Shown: one piece after another, positions 63,810 through 64,000 of the stretch
How the letters are laid out: each line of letters opens with the position of its first letter
Position numbering within the stretch: the first letter of the stretch is position 1
Assembly (NCBI GenBank): GCA_038255145.1
Contig: JBBSLP010000014.1
Location: forward strand, 1 to 64,000
DNA length: 64,000 nucleotides
Direction: 5' to 3'
DNA from: WHTX01 sp038255145
GTDB taxonomy: Bacteria; Actinomycetota; Acidimicrobiia; Acidimicrobiales; CAIXPF01
Notes under the pieces: generated by a model
Databases searched by the model: none
What the model was told of the DNA's origin: nothing
Seen by the model: only the letters and a program-made list of their open reading frames with translations
Made by a program: the position numbers and the translations under genes

Positions 63810-64000
63810 ATGACCGGACAGGGCTCTGGTGCCGGCTCCGGTGCCGGTACCGGGCGGCGCGACGGCGATCCGGGCCGCGGTGACCGTTCGGCCGCCGTCC
63901 ACCGCAGCCAGCGTGGGGTCCGTCGGGCCGAGTCGCGCCGCCGTCGCCGGGTGCGACGTTCGGTCCTGTGGCGGAACCGGCGGCTGGGCTACCTGGTGGC
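63810..64000 (+). CDS. ponA: N-terminus of a penicillin-binding protein (ponA-like, partial)
   Basis: The frame opens at ATG (63810) and runs off the window. The first ~60 residues are a cytoplasmic, Gly/Ser- then Arg-rich tail: MTGQGSGAGSGAGTGRRDGD and on to RRRRRVRRSVLWRNRRLGYLV, where the membrane helix should begin. A basic cytoplasmic tail before a helix is typical of class A PBPs. The order padR-DUF5318-ponA1 of M. tuberculosis supports the name. Domains themselves are not in view. Confidence 0.6.
   Translation, partial: MTGQGSGAGSGAGTGRRDGDPGRGDRSAAVHRSQRGVRRAESRRRRRVRRSVLWRNRRLGYLV

Overview
The window is a high-GC, gene-dense chromosomal segment of an actinobacterium that contains the replication origin. 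The gene order gyrA-gyrB-DUF721-recF-dnaN-dnaA / rpmH-rnpA-yidD-yidC-jag-rsmG-parA-parB / cwlM-trxA-trxB / anti-sigma-sigM is essentially that around oriC of Mycobacterium tuberculosis. DUF3566 and a TadE-like gene beside gyrA, a DUF6049 gene, a mycothiol-type DinB protein, a deazaflavin (F420)-type oxidoreductase, actinobacterial Ino1 and many GTG starts fit Actinomycetota. The NurA/HerA genes and HTH-citrate synthase suggest a deep lineage such as Acidimicrobiia. That placement is inference.

Layout. 1-2.1 kb: the tail of a nagA-like gene, followed by an insertion sequence placed exactly at its TGA stop. 2.2-8.6 kb: glucokinase, MscL and a pentose-phosphate/glycolysis operon (pgi-gnd-zwf-pgl). 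8.7-19.1 kb: accessory catabolic enzymes (HSL-type hydrolase, aldo/keto reductase, acyl-CoA dehydrogenase, SDR, TauD-type dioxygenase, CocE-type hydrolase), a polytopic GT39-like protein and an orphan DNA methyltransferase. 19.2-19.4 kb: a truncated potassium-channel relic. 19.4-26.3 kb: a NurA-SbcC(Rad50)-SbcD(Mre11)-HerA cluster, the gene set of archaeal DNA-end resection, with an unrelated deazaflavin oxidoreductase inserted on the other strand. 26.4-28.9 kb: two divergent citrate-synthase paralogs, one with an N-terminal HTH. 28.9-34.2 kb: two flavodoxin-fold reductases, an inositol-phosphatase family enzyme, a DinB protein, an FliA/WhiG-like sigma factor, and a saccharopine-dehydrogenase-like protein translationally coupled to a 45-residue small protein.

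34.4-56.2 kb is the origin core: tRNA-Ile(GAT), DUF3566, TadE-like, gyrA, gyrB, dciA/DUF721, recF, dnaN, a candidate oriC (43416-43664), dnaA, then the divergent rpmH to parB run with a perfect palindromic parS, then cwlM-like, trxA, trxB, a small membrane protein and the sigM/anti-sigma pair. 56.2-61.4 kb is a tightly overlapped operon (methyltransferase, GNAT, DUF6049, Ser/Thr kinase, sigM, anti-sigma) in which a complete-looking kinase occupies the place where M. tuberculosis has MurJ with a pseudokinase. 61.5-64 kb carries padR-ino1 with a likely PadR operator, a DUF5318 gene and the start of a ponA-like gene, the same set as Rv0046-Rv0050.

Most interesting points: the NurA-Rad50-Mre11-HerA cluster and its atypical HerA P-loop; glutamine at both classical quinolone-determining positions of GyrA and GyrB; a probable CTG start for recF; the kinase at the MurJ locus; a pseudo-amidase CwlM; an IS whose transposase borrows its stop codon from the target; and several short tandem or inverted repeats near origin genes.
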